NCBI GenBank assembly: GCA_040219575.1
Contig: JAVJSD010000019.1
Span: 23,660-87,659, forward strand
DNA: 64,000 bases
Source of the DNA: JAVJSD01 sp040219575
GTDB lineage: Bacteria; Planctomycetota; Planctomycetia; Pirellulales; Pirellulaceae
Direction of reading: 5' to 3'
Under the pieces are notes generated by a model. It was not told the origin of the DNA. It saw only the letters and a program-made list of their open reading frames with translations, and searched no databases. Below, piece after piece: positions 8,076-16,317 of the stretch. The position numbers and the translations under genes are program-made. How positions within the stretch are numbered: the stretch's first letter is position 1; every line of letters starts with the position of its first letter.

Positions 8076-9031
8076 ACCATCGCGTGCCTCTCTTCGCCGT
8101 CGTCGTGAATCTCTTGGCCGCCTGCTCGATGCTCTCCGCCGGCGAGCGGACCAAGGTGGAAGTCGTCAGCTCGATCGATGGGGCCAAGCAGCCTTGCTAC
8201 GTCGTGCTGCCGTCGAACTACGACGCCGACGGGAAGCCCGCGCCGCTGTTGGTGTCGCTGCACAGTTGGAGCGCCGATCTCGAGCAACGCAAGCCGTCGC
8301 TGGAAGCCGAAGCGGAGTCGCGCGGTTGGATCATGATCTACCCCAACTTTCGCGGCCGCAACGACCATCCCCAGGCCTGCGGCTCGCTGCTGGCGCAGCA
8401 GGATATTCTCGACGCCGTGGCCTGGGCCCAAAAGCAGCACCACGTCGATGCCAAGCGAATCTACCTCACCGGCGTCTCGGGCGGCGGGCACATGACGATG
8501 CTGATGGCCGCGCGACATCCCAACGTGTGGGCGGCGGCCAGCGCCTGGGTGGGCATCAGCGATCTGGCGTCGTGGCACGAGCGGCACGCCGACGACCGTT
8601 ACGGCGAGATGCTGCGCAAGTGCTGCCAGGGCCGTCCCGGCGACAGCCCCCAGGTCGACGAGCAATACAAAGCCCGCTCGCCGCTGACGCACCTGCACCG
8701 CGCCGTCGACGTTCCGCTCGATATCGCGGCCGGCGTGCACGACGGGCATCAGGGCTCGGTGCCGGTGCGGCATTCGCTCGACGCCTTCAACGTCATCGCC
8801 AAGGCGGCCGGCGACGAGCAAATCAGCGAGGAGGAAATCGCGCAGATCAGCCGCCCCAACGGCCGGCTGGAATCGCCGCGGGCCAGCGACCAGGAGGAGG
8901 ACGCCGGCTTCGGCCGCGCCCTCTATCTCCGTCGCACGGCCGGCAAGAGCCGCGTCACCATTTTCGAAGGCGGCCACGAGGGCATCACCCGCGCCGCCGC
9001 CGAGTGGCTCGACGGAAAAGCGAAAAAGTAG
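8072..9031 (+). CDS. Secreted alpha/beta-hydrolase (esterase, PHB-depolymerase/S9-like)
   Basis: 319 residues with an N-terminal signal peptide (FAVVVNLLAACSMLSAGE). The fold markers are PLLVSLHSWSAD (oxyanion-side strand), the nucleophile elbow GVSGGGHM near residue 135, an AGVHDGHQG segment that could supply the acid, and a late GGHEG histidine. The family includes esterases and peptidases of the prolyl-oligopeptidase/PHB-depolymerase type; the substrate is not predictable. The start overlaps the prepilin-peptidase-like stop by four bases, so the two are translationally coupled. Confidence 0.85.
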   Translation: MNHRVPLFAVVVNLLAACSMLSAGERTKVEVVSSIDGAKQPCYVVLPSNYDADGKPAPLLVSLHSWSADLEQRKPSLEAEAESRGWIMIYPNFRGRNDHPQACGSLLAQQDILDAVAWAQKQHHVDAKRIYLTGVSGGGHMTMLMAARHPNVWAAASAWVGISDLASWHERHADDRYGEMLRKCCQGRPGDSPQVDEQYKARSPLTHLHRAVDVPLDIAAGVHDGHQGSVPVRHSLDAFNVIAKAAGDEQISEEEIAQISRPNGRLESPRASDQEEDAGFGRALYLRRTAGKSRVTIFEGGHEGITRAAAEWLDGKAKK

Positions 9032-9037
9032 CCCACC

Positions 9038-9230
9038 TCCCAAGCCGACGGCTTCGCCGTCGTTGACCTTCACCAACGCACCACTCACTCACACGACGAC
9101 AAGTCGTCGGCTTGGGCCAAGTCGGCCCGCCGCTTTCACCACTCACCTATCTCACCCACACGACGACAAGTCGTCGGCTTGGAGCAAGTCCGCCCGCCGC
9201 ATTCACCACTCACCCCTCACCACTCACCCC
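9038..9230. repeat. Composite repeat: R2 palindromes within a 60-70 bp tandem unit
   Basis: Between the convergent esterase and DUF1559 genes lies caagccgacggcttcgccgt, then two copies of a 60-67 bp unit containing the cgacgacaagtcgtcgg palindrome and the caccactcacc motif, then two short caccactcacccct repeats. A reverse-complement copy of the same unit lies at 49951-50065, upstream of the GspG-like gene, so the unit is a dispersed element and not only a local duplication. Confidence 0.75.
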
Positions 9231-11660
9231 TCACGGCGCCCGCACCGCCTTCCCGTCGTCCCGCGTCAGCAGCGACCGCATCGTATCATGATCCACGGTG
9301 TCGCTGATGAAGCGGACCGAGCCGTCGCACATCATCACCAGAAAGCCGCCGGGGCGCATGCCGCTGAGGCCCTCGATCGGGCTGCGCATGCCGGGCGTGA
9401 AGTCGCCGGGCTTGGTCCACACGACGGCGCGCTCGTCGCCCGCCTCGACCCCCATGATCGTGTTCGACGTGCCGTCGGTGATGGAAGCCATGCTGATGCC
9501 TTCGGGGAGCTCTTCGCCTTTGTCGTCGTCGCGCGGCGAGATCAACACGCCCCTTTCGCCGAAGTTGCCAAGATAGTTGGTCTTGCCCGCCTCGGCCAAG
9601 CTTTGCGGCGCGCGAAACACCGCCGGCATCAGCGGAATCAGCTCGCGGTTGTGCTCGCTATCCCATGGCTCGTCGAGATGGAATCGCTCGTACAACGCTC
9701 CTTCGTCGACGAATGGCAAAATGTGCACGCGCCAGCTCAAGAGCGGCTTGCCTTCCTCATCCATGCTGTACGCGGCCGGAAAGTGCCCGTGGGTGTCGTG
9801 GTAGTTGTGCATGGCGATCGCGATCTGCTTCAGATTGTTCATCGAGGCGGCGCGGGTCGCCGCCGAACGGGCCGATTGAATCGCCGGCAGCAACAACGCC
9901 GCGGCCGTCGGGGCGGTGGTGCCCAGGTTTCCGCCGGGCAGCGACTGACGTCCCACCATTTCGATGCCCGCCTCGGTGCGGCGGACCGTCCCCACGCTCG
10001 CCCGCAGGTGCTTCTTGATCGATCCCGCCGAGGGAAGGACGGAGACGTCGAGGTCGAATCCCTCCTCCTGCAACTCGCCGAGCATCACCCGCGCCATGAC
10101 CTGAACAACCGCGTAGGCCGGATCGAAAATCTGAGGCAGGTCGACATACGTGACCATCAGCGGATTGGGATCCTCCTTCAGCGCCTTGGCGAGTTCGGGC
10201 GACTCGGTCAGCGGGTGGTAATCCTCGCCGCGGCTGAGAAACGCCTTGACCGTTTGCGGGTAGAGCCCGGCCACGATGTGCTTGTCGGTGATGCACCAGG
10301 CCGGGGCCAGCGGCATGTCGTCGTCGGGCACGCTGAATACGTAGATCGTATGGCCGCGGAATTCGATCTCCTTGATCTGCGGCGAGCGGCGGTGATCCGG
10401 GAAGGAGGCCCGGGCCATCCGCAGCAATTTGGCGTGGGTGGACTCCAGTTTCATGCGATTGCGGACGCTGGCGACGGCGGTCCAGCCGGTGAGGTAGCCG
10501 CCCGCGTCGGGGTCGCTGTAGACGCACCAGGTATCGCCCAGCGCGGCGAGCAGGTCGTCGCGGAGGTCGAAGCCCATCATGCCGGCGGCGCCGACCACGG
10601 TCGCCTCCATGCGATCGGCCCCGTCGGCGTCGGCCTCGCGCACCGCGGCCAGCGCGCTTTCCAGCAACTTGCCGGCGTCGAGTCGCAGCGCCACGGCGAC
10701 CGCCGCTCCCTGCGGAACGACCGACAGATCCTCGGCCGAGAGCGGTTGCGCGTCGGCGAGTTGGAACAGCCCTCGGGCGTCGCCGTCGATCGCCAGCAGC
10801 GTACGGCTGACGAACTCCTCGTCGTCGAGCCCCGTCACCGCGTAGTAGCCGTCGATGTTCGTCACGCCGGCCGCGGCGAAGTAGGCCCAGGTGGGCGTCT
10901 CCTCGACCAGCGGCATGGCGAGTTCGCGAATCGCTTTCACGTTGGCGTAAGCGAAGCTGGAGACGCGCGGCACGGTCACCTGCTTGCGGGCTTCGACAAG
11001 CCAGGCCGGCGGATCGGTCGAGGAGCGCTCGACGATGCCGGCGGCGCTGCCTTCACCCAAACCGACGATCAGATGCTCGCCGCGCAGGCCCCACTCGATG
11101 AGCGGGGCGTTGGGGTCCGACGCGCGAAGTCGTTGGAAACTGGCGCCGCCGATCTCGATGGTTGTCTTTTCCGCGAACGCCTCGGAGGGAATCGCCCGCT
11201 GAATGCGTTCCAGCAGGGCCAATGTTTCGGCGCCCTTGTCGCCGCAGTTGACGACCAGTCCGCCCCGGACGTCGAGCTTGTCTTCTTTCGGCTTCACCTC
11301 CGAGATGAAGTAGGCGGTGGGATGGGTCAGCAGCAGCCGCGCGAGTTTAGGACCGGCCTCGGCGGCCAGCGCGGCGCGCGGGTCGCCCTCGCCTTCCGCC
11401 GCGCGGTACAGCGATGTCTTGATCGTCTCTTCCACGCGCGCCAGAAAGTGCTGCAGTTCCGGCTCGGCCAGCAATTGCTCGGTGCGGTTGGTGCTCGTCG
11501 CCTTCGGTTCCGCCGCCCCCGCCCAGGTCCCATAGTACAGGCACTCCGCCGGGGCGATCTTGGCCAGCACCGGGTCTTCGGGCGCGGGCGGAACACCGAC
11601 AGGCACTCCCGCGGTGCCGCTCATGAATAACGCAATGACCAGATTCCAGATGCCGAGCAT
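9231..11660 (-). CDS. Large secreted DUF1559 domain protein
   Basis: 809 residues from the ATG at 11658-11660; the frame also opens at a GTG five codons upstream. A signal peptide (LGIWNLVIALFMSGTAG) starts the protein. Residues about 20-575 form a planctomycete-type region of unknown function. From about 580 the DUF1559 domain is clear (LLPAIQSARSAATRAASMNN, then LKQIAIAMHNYHDTHGHFPA, TNYLGNFGERGV, DGTSNTIMGVEAGD, DGSVRFI). Unlike ordinary DUF1559 proteins it has no prepilin N-terminus; the domain is C-terminal in a long exported protein. Probably periplasmic or surface-bound. Function unknown. Confidence 0.85.
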   Translation of the reverse strand: MLGIWNLVIALFMSGTAGVPVGVPPAPEDPVLAKIAPAECLYYGTWAGAAEPKATSTNRTEQLLAEPELQHFLARVEETIKTSLYRAAEGEGDPRAALAAEAGPKLARLLLTHPTAYFISEVKPKEDKLDVRGGLVVNCGDKGAETLALLERIQRAIPSEAFAEKTTIEIGGASFQRLRASDPNAPLIEWGLRGEHLIVGLGEGSAAGIVERSSTDPPAWLVEARKQVTVPRVSSFAYANVKAIRELAMPLVEETPTWAYFAAAGVTNIDGYYAVTGLDDEEFVSRTLLAIDGDARGLFQLADAQPLSAEDLSVVPQGAAVAVALRLDAGKLLESALAAVREADADGADRMEATVVGAAGMMGFDLRDDLLAALGDTWCVYSDPDAGGYLTGWTAVASVRNRMKLESTHAKLLRMARASFPDHRRSPQIKEIEFRGHTIYVFSVPDDDMPLAPAWCITDKHIVAGLYPQTVKAFLSRGEDYHPLTESPELAKALKEDPNPLMVTYVDLPQIFDPAYAVVQVMARVMLGELQEEGFDLDVSVLPSAGSIKKHLRASVGTVRRTEAGIEMVGRQSLPGGNLGTTAPTAAALLLPAIQSARSAATRAASMNNLKQIAIAMHNYHDTHGHFPAAYSMDEEGKPLLSWRVHILPFVDEGALYERFHLDEPWDSEHNRELIPLMPAVFRAPQSLAEAGKTNYLGNFGERGVLISPRDDDKGEELPEGISMASITDGTSNTIMGVEAGDERAVVWTKPGDFTPGMRSPIEGLSGMRPGGFLVMMCDGSVRFISDTVDHDTMRSLLTRDDGKAVRAP

Positions 11661-12685
11661 GGGTGTCACCGACACGGGGTATTCTCCAGGCGAGGAGTGA
11701 GAAGATTCCGAAGATCAGAAGGGGACGCGGCCTGCCATTCGATCGCGCCCCGCCAATCTTGGCAACCGACCGGCAAGTTTATCCACTGCGGCGAGGCTCG
11801 TGCTGCGCCGACGCGATGTACTCGCGTAGCAGCAGTCGTGAGACTTCTGGAAGTTCCATCGTTGTGCCGAATTCCCGAATTCTCACGAGTTCGGCGACCT
11901 CAAAATCGAGCGCGACGGGTAGGTGTCCAGCGGCCGTTGGCCGCCGCGGTCTCGGCGCCGGTGGGCGACCATCTGCGGCCGCGGGTTGCGACGCTTAGTG
12001 TCTGTGACTTAAGGAGTTATGCGGCCTATGCCGCTGTCGGCCGGATGGCGGCGGGCGAATTCCGCGAATTCGCCGAACCCTTCATCGGGGGTTCGCGTAG
12101 AATGGGGCGTGTGAGCGAAAAAAAGCGATCCTCAACGCAATCTCGCTCATCCTGGGATGGAAGGGCGGGGTTCTTTACGAACCTCGCCCTTCTCGCATTT
12201 CTTGGCCGAGAGACGATCGCCCAACGCACAACGGCGCCAAAGGAGCCGCCGGCTCGATCCCAGCGCGACGCGGCGGCCATTGGCGAATCCCCGCTGCGGG
12301 CACAGCTTCGGCCGACCAACGGGCCCCGATTCCCAACGGGCGCTTTCGCGAGCCGGCACGTTTCTTGTTTCAGCACCGCGATAGTGGCGCGGCCTGCCGG
12401 CCGCAACCAAAAGTGGGAACATGAGGAAACGGAGACAACGGAGGAGAACACTCGTCGATCATGCCGACGGTTGTGCCGCGGTGAGTCCGGCAGAAAGTGG
12501 CTTCTCATGAGGCCCGGCAAGTGGGCGCGGGGGGAGGTCTCCCGTTTTCTTTCGGTGGCGGCGAACAGGAGACGGGCACGGGTCGACGAGCGTTTCTTCA
12601 CCCGGGACAATGCTATGGACGGTTTGCAGGCTGAACGGCCTCGATTGTCGCGGTCGTGGTCGGGACGTTGATGGAGGTCCAGGTC
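11661..12685. other. Long gap with no convincing gene
   Basis: About 1 kb. The longer open frames on both strands (for example 11697-12671 plus, 12026-12769 minus) have arginine/serine-rich compositions typical of shadow frames. Items seen: a start-less minus-strand frame at 11779-11994 resembling a ribbon-helix-helix protein; an inverted repeat at 12161-12191; short self-complementary stretches near 12050-12110; a segment near 12415-12450 (gggaacatgaggaaacggag) that resembles one near 54390-54430; and a weak hairpin followed by ttttcttt near 12527-12553. Confidence 0.5.
12161..12191. terminator. Strong inverted repeat (13-bp arms), terminator-like
   Basis: Arms aagggcggggttc and gaacctcgccctt (one mismatch) enclose a five-base loop, tttac. 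There is no T-run on either side, so it is not a classical intrinsic terminator. It may be a transcript-end hairpin or a dispersed palindrome. Confidence 0.4.
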
Positions 12686-13141
12686 GTGAAACAGGGAAAA
12701 CGCTTTCGCCGCGCCGCTCGCGCAGGCATCGCAGGATCCGCACTCGCATCGCTTACCCGTGGAAGACAAAGCAACGTTCGTGCAGCCTGCCCGACGCCCC
12801 CGGCGGGCGCGGCGCCGGAACTGCTGGAAATCGGCGTTGGTCGTGAGTTGGTTTCTCTGTTCAAGAACTCATCGGACCAGCGCAATCCCTTGCTGGCGAT
12901 CCCGCGTCTGCGCGAGCAGTTGGCGAAAGAGGGCGTGCGCATGCCCAAGGTGCGCGTCCGCGATTGGCCGGCGCTCGAAGCGAGCAGTTTCGTCGTCGCC
13001 GTCCGCGGCTCGGTCAAACTTCAGGGCAGTCGGCGAGCGGGGGCGTGGAACTGCCCCGGCGAGATCCTGGCCGCCTTGCGCGACGTGGCGCGCAAACACT
13101 TTCCCGTCCCGTGTTCTGAGCCCGGCCTTCCGGCGGTTTGA
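12686..13141 (+). CDS. Short protein related to the first subdomain of FlhA cytoplasmic domain
   Basis: 151 residues from the GTG at 12686, chosen because GGAGGT lies seven bases before it; in-frame alternatives are an ATG at 12671 and a GTG at 12656. The first 50 residues are basic and poorly structured. From about residue 50, ELLEIGVGRELVSLF, LLAIPRLREQLAKEGVRMPK and VRVRDWPALEASSFVVAVRG follow the order of the FlhA/SctV cytoplasmic domain (leLg.gLi.L, llerI..iR.qlA.elG...P.vrIrD). A helix, ILAALRDVARKHF, may match the later FlhA helix seen in the neighbouring gene. There are no membrane helices. It precedes the larger FlhA-like gene by nine bases and is probably in one operon with it. Function unknown. 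Confidence 0.6.
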   Translation: MKQGKRFRRAARAGIAGSALASLTRGRQSNVRAACPTPPAGAAPELLEIGVGRELVSLFKNSSDQRNPLLAIPRLREQLAKEGVRMPKVRVRDWPALEASSFVVAVRGSVKLQGSRRAGAWNCPGEILAALRDVARKHFPVPCSEPGLPAV

Positions 13142-13150
13142 CTCGGCGCT

Positions 13151-14578
13151 ATGGAATTCTCCACTCAGTTGAAACGATACACCGGACGCCAGGTGCGCGT
13201 TTCCACGTACGGGCACGTGAAGATCATCGGACGTGTTCGTGCGGTGTTCACCGACTGCATTCGTCTCGTCGATGCGCTGGTCCTCGGTGAACTTGACGAC
13301 CAGGGGTGGTTCAGCCAGATGCAGTACGCCGACCCTGAATCCAACCACGGTCCCCGGGATTCGGAAGCGGTCATTCCGTTTCACACGATCCTGTCGGTTG
13401 CTTGTCTCGACGATGCACCGCTTGATGCGGCCGATCCAGCGGCGGGCGTCGACGCAACGCCGCAAGAACCCGACGACGATCCAAAACAGCATGCGCGCGA
13501 TGCCCTGTCCGAGGCCTTGCGGTCGAGTCCGATTGAGTTGCAGATCGGCGTCTCGTTGATTCGGCTAGCCGATCCGCAACGCGGCGGTGATCTGCTCGAT
13601 CGCATCGGTGCGCAACGCATCGCGATTGCGGCGCAGCTGGGGATCATCGTCCCCAGAGTCCAAGTGCGCGACAGCGTCAGCATGGATCCAGACTGCTACG
13701 AGATCTACATCCACGGCGGCAAGGTCGGCGGCGCCCGTCTGCTGGCGGGGCGCCTGCTCGCCATCGACTCGGGACAGACCGGCGCGCTGCTGGAGGGCGT
13801 CGAAACGGTGGAGCCGGCGTTCGGCAGACCGGCGGTGTGGATCCATCCGGAATCGCGCAAGCGCGCCGAAGCTTGCGGCTGGCATGTCGCCGAGCCGGTC
13901 GCCGTCGTGATGACGCACCTGGTGCAGTCGATCAAGCGACACGCCTGGGAGTTGCTCTCGTACGACCATGTTGCGGAGCTGCTCGAGCAGCTCCAACAGC
14001 GCCACCCCACGACCGTCAAGGAAGTGGCGCCGGAGTGCATCTCCATCCCACATCTCCATCACCTGCTGTGCTGCTTGTTGCAGGAAAGCGTTTCGCTCAA
14101 GCCCCTGGGGCGAATCCTGGAATGCCTGGGAAGTCCGGGCGTGATGAGCGGCGACGCCGAATCCCGGCTCGCGAAGGTGCGACAGACCATCGGCCGCACG
14201 ATCTGTGAAAGGCTCCGCGATGAGTCCGGCGCCCTTCGCGCCTGCGCTCTCGATGAATCCCTGGCGGTTCACTTGACCCAATTCACCGACGCCGGCGACA
14301 ATCCCAAGCGGTCGGCCGTGGTGAAATCCCTGGCGGCGGCGATTTGCCTTCGCTGGGAGGAGACGGGCAACGCCGACCGCCCCCTGATCATCGTCGTTCC
14401 CGCGACGATTCGGCGTCGGATCCGCCAAGTCCTCTGCGGCGAGTTGCCTTCCGCCGCTTTCCTGGCCTACTCGGAGATTCCTCGCGAAATCCCCTTGGAG
14501 ATCCCCGTCACGATCGATTCGCTCGACGCCGCGGATCAAACCACCGAACACAGCGAACTGCGCCGAACGCCGAAGTAG
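13151..14578 (+). CDS. Sm-like domain fused to a soluble FlhA/SctV cytoplasmic domain
   Basis: 475 residues. Residues about 1-85 resemble an Sm-like barrel (LKRYTGRQVRVSTYGHVKII, then GRVRAVFTDCIRLVDALV). A linker of about 30 residues follows. Residues about 120-465 match the whole cytoplasmic domain of FlhA: SPIELQIGVSLIRLADPQRG, GGDLLDRIGAQRIAIAAQLG, VPRVQVRDS, LAGRLLAID, EPAFGRPAVWIHPESRKRAE, VMTHLVQSIKRHAWELLSYD, then CEL-type end LPSAAFLAYSEIPREI. The N-terminal membrane half (eight helices) of the true export gate is absent, and no flagellar or type III gene lies nearby. It should be a cytosolic ring-forming or chaperone-binding scaffold; this role is inferred from the family, not shown. 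Confidence 0.75.
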   Translation: MEFSTQLKRYTGRQVRVSTYGHVKIIGRVRAVFTDCIRLVDALVLGELDDQGWFSQMQYADPESNHGPRDSEAVIPFHTILSVACLDDAPLDAADPAAGVDATPQEPDDDPKQHARDALSEALRSSPIELQIGVSLIRLADPQRGGDLLDRIGAQRIAIAAQLGIIVPRVQVRDSVSMDPDCYEIYIHGGKVGGARLLAGRLLAIDSGQTGALLEGVETVEPAFGRPAVWIHPESRKRAEACGWHVAEPVAVVMTHLVQSIKRHAWELLSYDHVAELLEQLQQRHPTTVKEVAPECISIPHLHHLLCCLLQESVSLKPLGRILECLGSPGVMSGDAESRLAKVRQTIGRTICERLRDESGALRACALDESLAVHLTQFTDAGDNPKRSAVVKSLAAAICLRWEETGNADRPLIIVVPATIRRRIRQVLCGELPSAAFLAYSEIPREIPLEIPVTIDSLDAADQTTEHSELRRTPK

Positions 14579-14907
14579 TCCCGGTCCCGCCAAGGCGACC
14601 GCAGCACAGGTTGGGGACAGGTGTCAAACCAGCTGGGTAGTGGGCTAATTTCAGGGACGCGGTCGGTCACAAGGTGTTGCTTGCCGTATCGCTTCCGCCG
14701 GGCTTGTCCCCGCCGAAGCGACAACTCAATGGCTACCTCCGCATGAGCCGATTCACGGCCGGGGGGGCCATGCTCCTTGCTTCGCGAACCACTGGCTCTG
14801 GTTGACCGGCGACGCACGCCGGTAGAATAATCGCGTCGGTGGAGAGTCCGCTTCCGCGGGCGGCCGGCAACTGGGCCGATACGCGTTAGGCGGCGGAGAC
14901 ACGATCC
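14579..14907. promoter_or_regulatory. Intergenic gap with a sigma70-like promoter
   Basis: About 330 bases without a gene. A candidate promoter lies at 14802-14831: TTGACC followed, after 15 or 18 bases, by TAGAAT or AATAAT. It faces the 153-residue gene whose ATG is at 14908, about 75 bases downstream. A segment near 14610 (ggttggggacaggtgtcaaa) resembles half of the palindrome at 52576-52652. Confidence 0.45.
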
Positions 14908-15369
14908 ATGGGATGGGGGAAGCGGCCCAGGATACGGCTCAACAGCGGCCTCGAGGTCTATCTCGACTGCCTGTTCCAATACCGGACGTACGCCGGTCTT
15001 CTGGAGGGACAGCCGACTCGGAGACTCAACGCCAGGCTGATCCAACGTGCTCTTGAATACGCGGCGGACAAGCTCTGGATGGGCGGAACACCGCACCTGT
15101 TGACTCCGCCCGAAGTAGCCATCGGCGCTGGGCGAGATGAATCGATCAGCGGCAACCTGGATCACGCGGACGAACCTGCGACCCTCCCGCCGATCGTCTG
15201 TCTGGGCACGTTTGAATCGTTTGCACCGGCGCGGCACCCGGACGCCGACTGCTCCTCGCTGCGGGTCGTCTGGTTTCAGGAAGAGTTCGGCGAGCCGGTT
15301 GAAGCTGCAGTGCTTGAACAGCTTCAAGCGATCGACTGGAAAACCGTCGCCACGGATGGGTATTGGTAG
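14908..15369 (+). CDS. Hypothetical protein, 153 residues
   Basis: A GGAG sequence lies about 11 bases before the ATG. The protein has no signal peptide or membrane helix. Recognisable features are the N-terminal RIRLNSGLEVYLDCLFQYRT, LLEGQPTRRLNARLIQ, a proline-rich PHLLTPPEV, and a tail SSLRVVWFQEEFGEPVE that repeats the theme of valine/tryptophan strands followed by an acidic helix. I do not recognise the family. It follows the FlhA-like pair after 330 bases and is followed by a truncated zinc-ribbon gene. Confidence 0.65.
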   Translation: MGWGKRPRIRLNSGLEVYLDCLFQYRTYAGLLEGQPTRRLNARLIQRALEYAADKLWMGGTPHLLTPPEVAIGAGRDESISGNLDHADEPATLPPIVCLGTFESFAPARHPDADCSSLRVVWFQEEFGEPVEAAVLEQLQAIDWKTVATDGYW

Positions 15370-15390
15370 CCGTGCGCTGCTGGAGCATCC

Positions 15391-15507
15391 ATGAAATGCG
15401 TTCGATGCGGTTCTGACGATTTGATCACCAATGCCCGCGTGATCGACTGCTTTCGAGTCGCTGATGCGGGCTTGTCCTGGTTTCGCACGCCACGATGGCG
15501 TGTGTAG
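15391..15507 (+). pseudogene. Truncated zinc-ribbon protein remnant (38 codons)
   Basis: From the ATG at 15391 the frame reads MKCVRCGSDDLITNARVIDC and then continues for 18 codons to a TAG at 15505-15507. The start CxxC pair is that of a zinc-ribbon N-terminus; a full ribbon needs a second pair, which is missing, while the last ten residues (WFRTPRWRV) do not look like a protein end. It begins 21 bases after the 153-residue gene, so it was probably the next cistron before being broken. A genuine micro-protein is possible but less likely. Confidence 0.45.
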
Positions 15508-15512
15508 CATCC

Positions 15513-16112
15513 TCAGGGTTCAACGTCAGACCGGTCGCGGCGGGTGAACTTTGTCGTCGCAGCCACCTGAATTTTCGCCGACTTCGCCGCTTCAGAGGCG
15601 AACTGGCGCAGATCGCTCAGGTGCTGGTTCAGGAACCGCCTTACCCGCCGCGCCTCCGAGGCGTAGCCCACGAAATTCTCGGCTTCCACGCGAAACAGTT
15701 CGACGAGAAGTCGATCGTCTTGAAGGCGCCAAGCCCGCTGCAACGCTTCCAGTAAGTCGTCGCCGGTCTTGTTGATGAACGTTCGCTTGAGGCCCGAACG
15801 CTCTCGCTCGACTTCGCAGTATTCTTCGAATCGAGACAAGATCGCGAACACCATCACGCAGGCGACGGCATTCAGGCAGTCGCCTTGTTGCCCGGAGAGC
15901 TTCTCTTCAAGGGGGCCCGGTTCGAGGATTCGACGGAGCCACCGCTGCATCGCGTGGCTGAACCGCTTTGCGGCCCGCTTCCCGATGCGCGAGTTCGCGC
16001 ACCGCCTGGCCCTACGTTCAAGCCGCTGCAGCGGCCCAACGGTGTCGTGGTTTCGCTCCCAGTTGTAGACGTACTCAGTCGTTCGTCGTCGTGTCGCCGT
16101 TCGCCAGTTCAT
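15513..16112 (-). CDS. Hypothetical helical protein, 199 residues
   Basis: Reads from the ATG at 16110-16112. It overlaps the upstream small gene's end by 38 bases, in a different frame. The sequence is strongly helical and basic at the N-terminus; a hydrophobic helix (CLNAVACVMVFAILSRF) sits near residues 78-94 and an acidic/basic stretch (LRQFASEAAKSAK) near the end. No catalytic motif is seen and I do not recognise the family. It runs convergent to the plus-strand genes and divergent from the sigma/ATPase fusion. It could be a structural or regulatory partner of that locus. Confidence 0.55.
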   Translation of the reverse strand: MNWRTATRRRTTEYVYNWERNHDTVGPLQRLERRARRCANSRIGKRAAKRFSHAMQRWLRRILEPGPLEEKLSGQQGDCLNAVACVMVFAILSRFEEYCEVERERSGLKRTFINKTGDDLLEALQRAWRLQDDRLLVELFRVEAENFVGYASEARRVRRFLNQHLSDLRQFASEAAKSAKIQVAATTKFTRRDRSDVEP

Positions 16113-16317
16113 GGTTCAGTCCGTTCTCGTGGCGCATGTTCTGAAGTGAGGGCTCCGTCGGCTTGTGGCTTGATGTCGAGGTGGGGACCACCTCCGCGGC
16201 CGCTTCCTTGGGCGACGACTGCAGGATCTGCAGTTTCCGACCGCGCTCACTTCGGCGCAATGCCTCGAACAAGCGTCTGGCCCTGGCAGCGGCGTCGGGC
16301 GGCATGAACATCGCCAT
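16075..16317 (-). CDS. Small hypothetical protein, 80 residues
   Basis: The start at 16315-16317 has a strong AGGAGAG eight bases upstream on the minus strand, which supports this as a real gene. The first half is an amphipathic arginine-rich helix (AAARARRLFEALRRSERGRK); the second half is polar, asparagine- and threonine-rich and probably disordered. It overlaps the start of the 199-residue gene by 38 bases, so the two are probably translationally coupled. Family unknown. Confidence 0.55.
   Translation of the reverse strand: MAMFMPPDAAARARRLFEALRRSERGRKLQILQSSPKEAAAEVVPTSTSSHKPTEPSLQNMRHENGLNHELANGDTTTND

Noticed and set aside
9063..11630. Plus-strand 855-codon open frame
   Set aside because: Antisense to the large DUF1559 gene, and its own sequence has no recognisable domain.
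12026..12769. Minus-strand 247-codon frame before the FlhA-like genes
   Set aside because: Arginine/serine-rich without structure, no ribosome-binding site, no motif.
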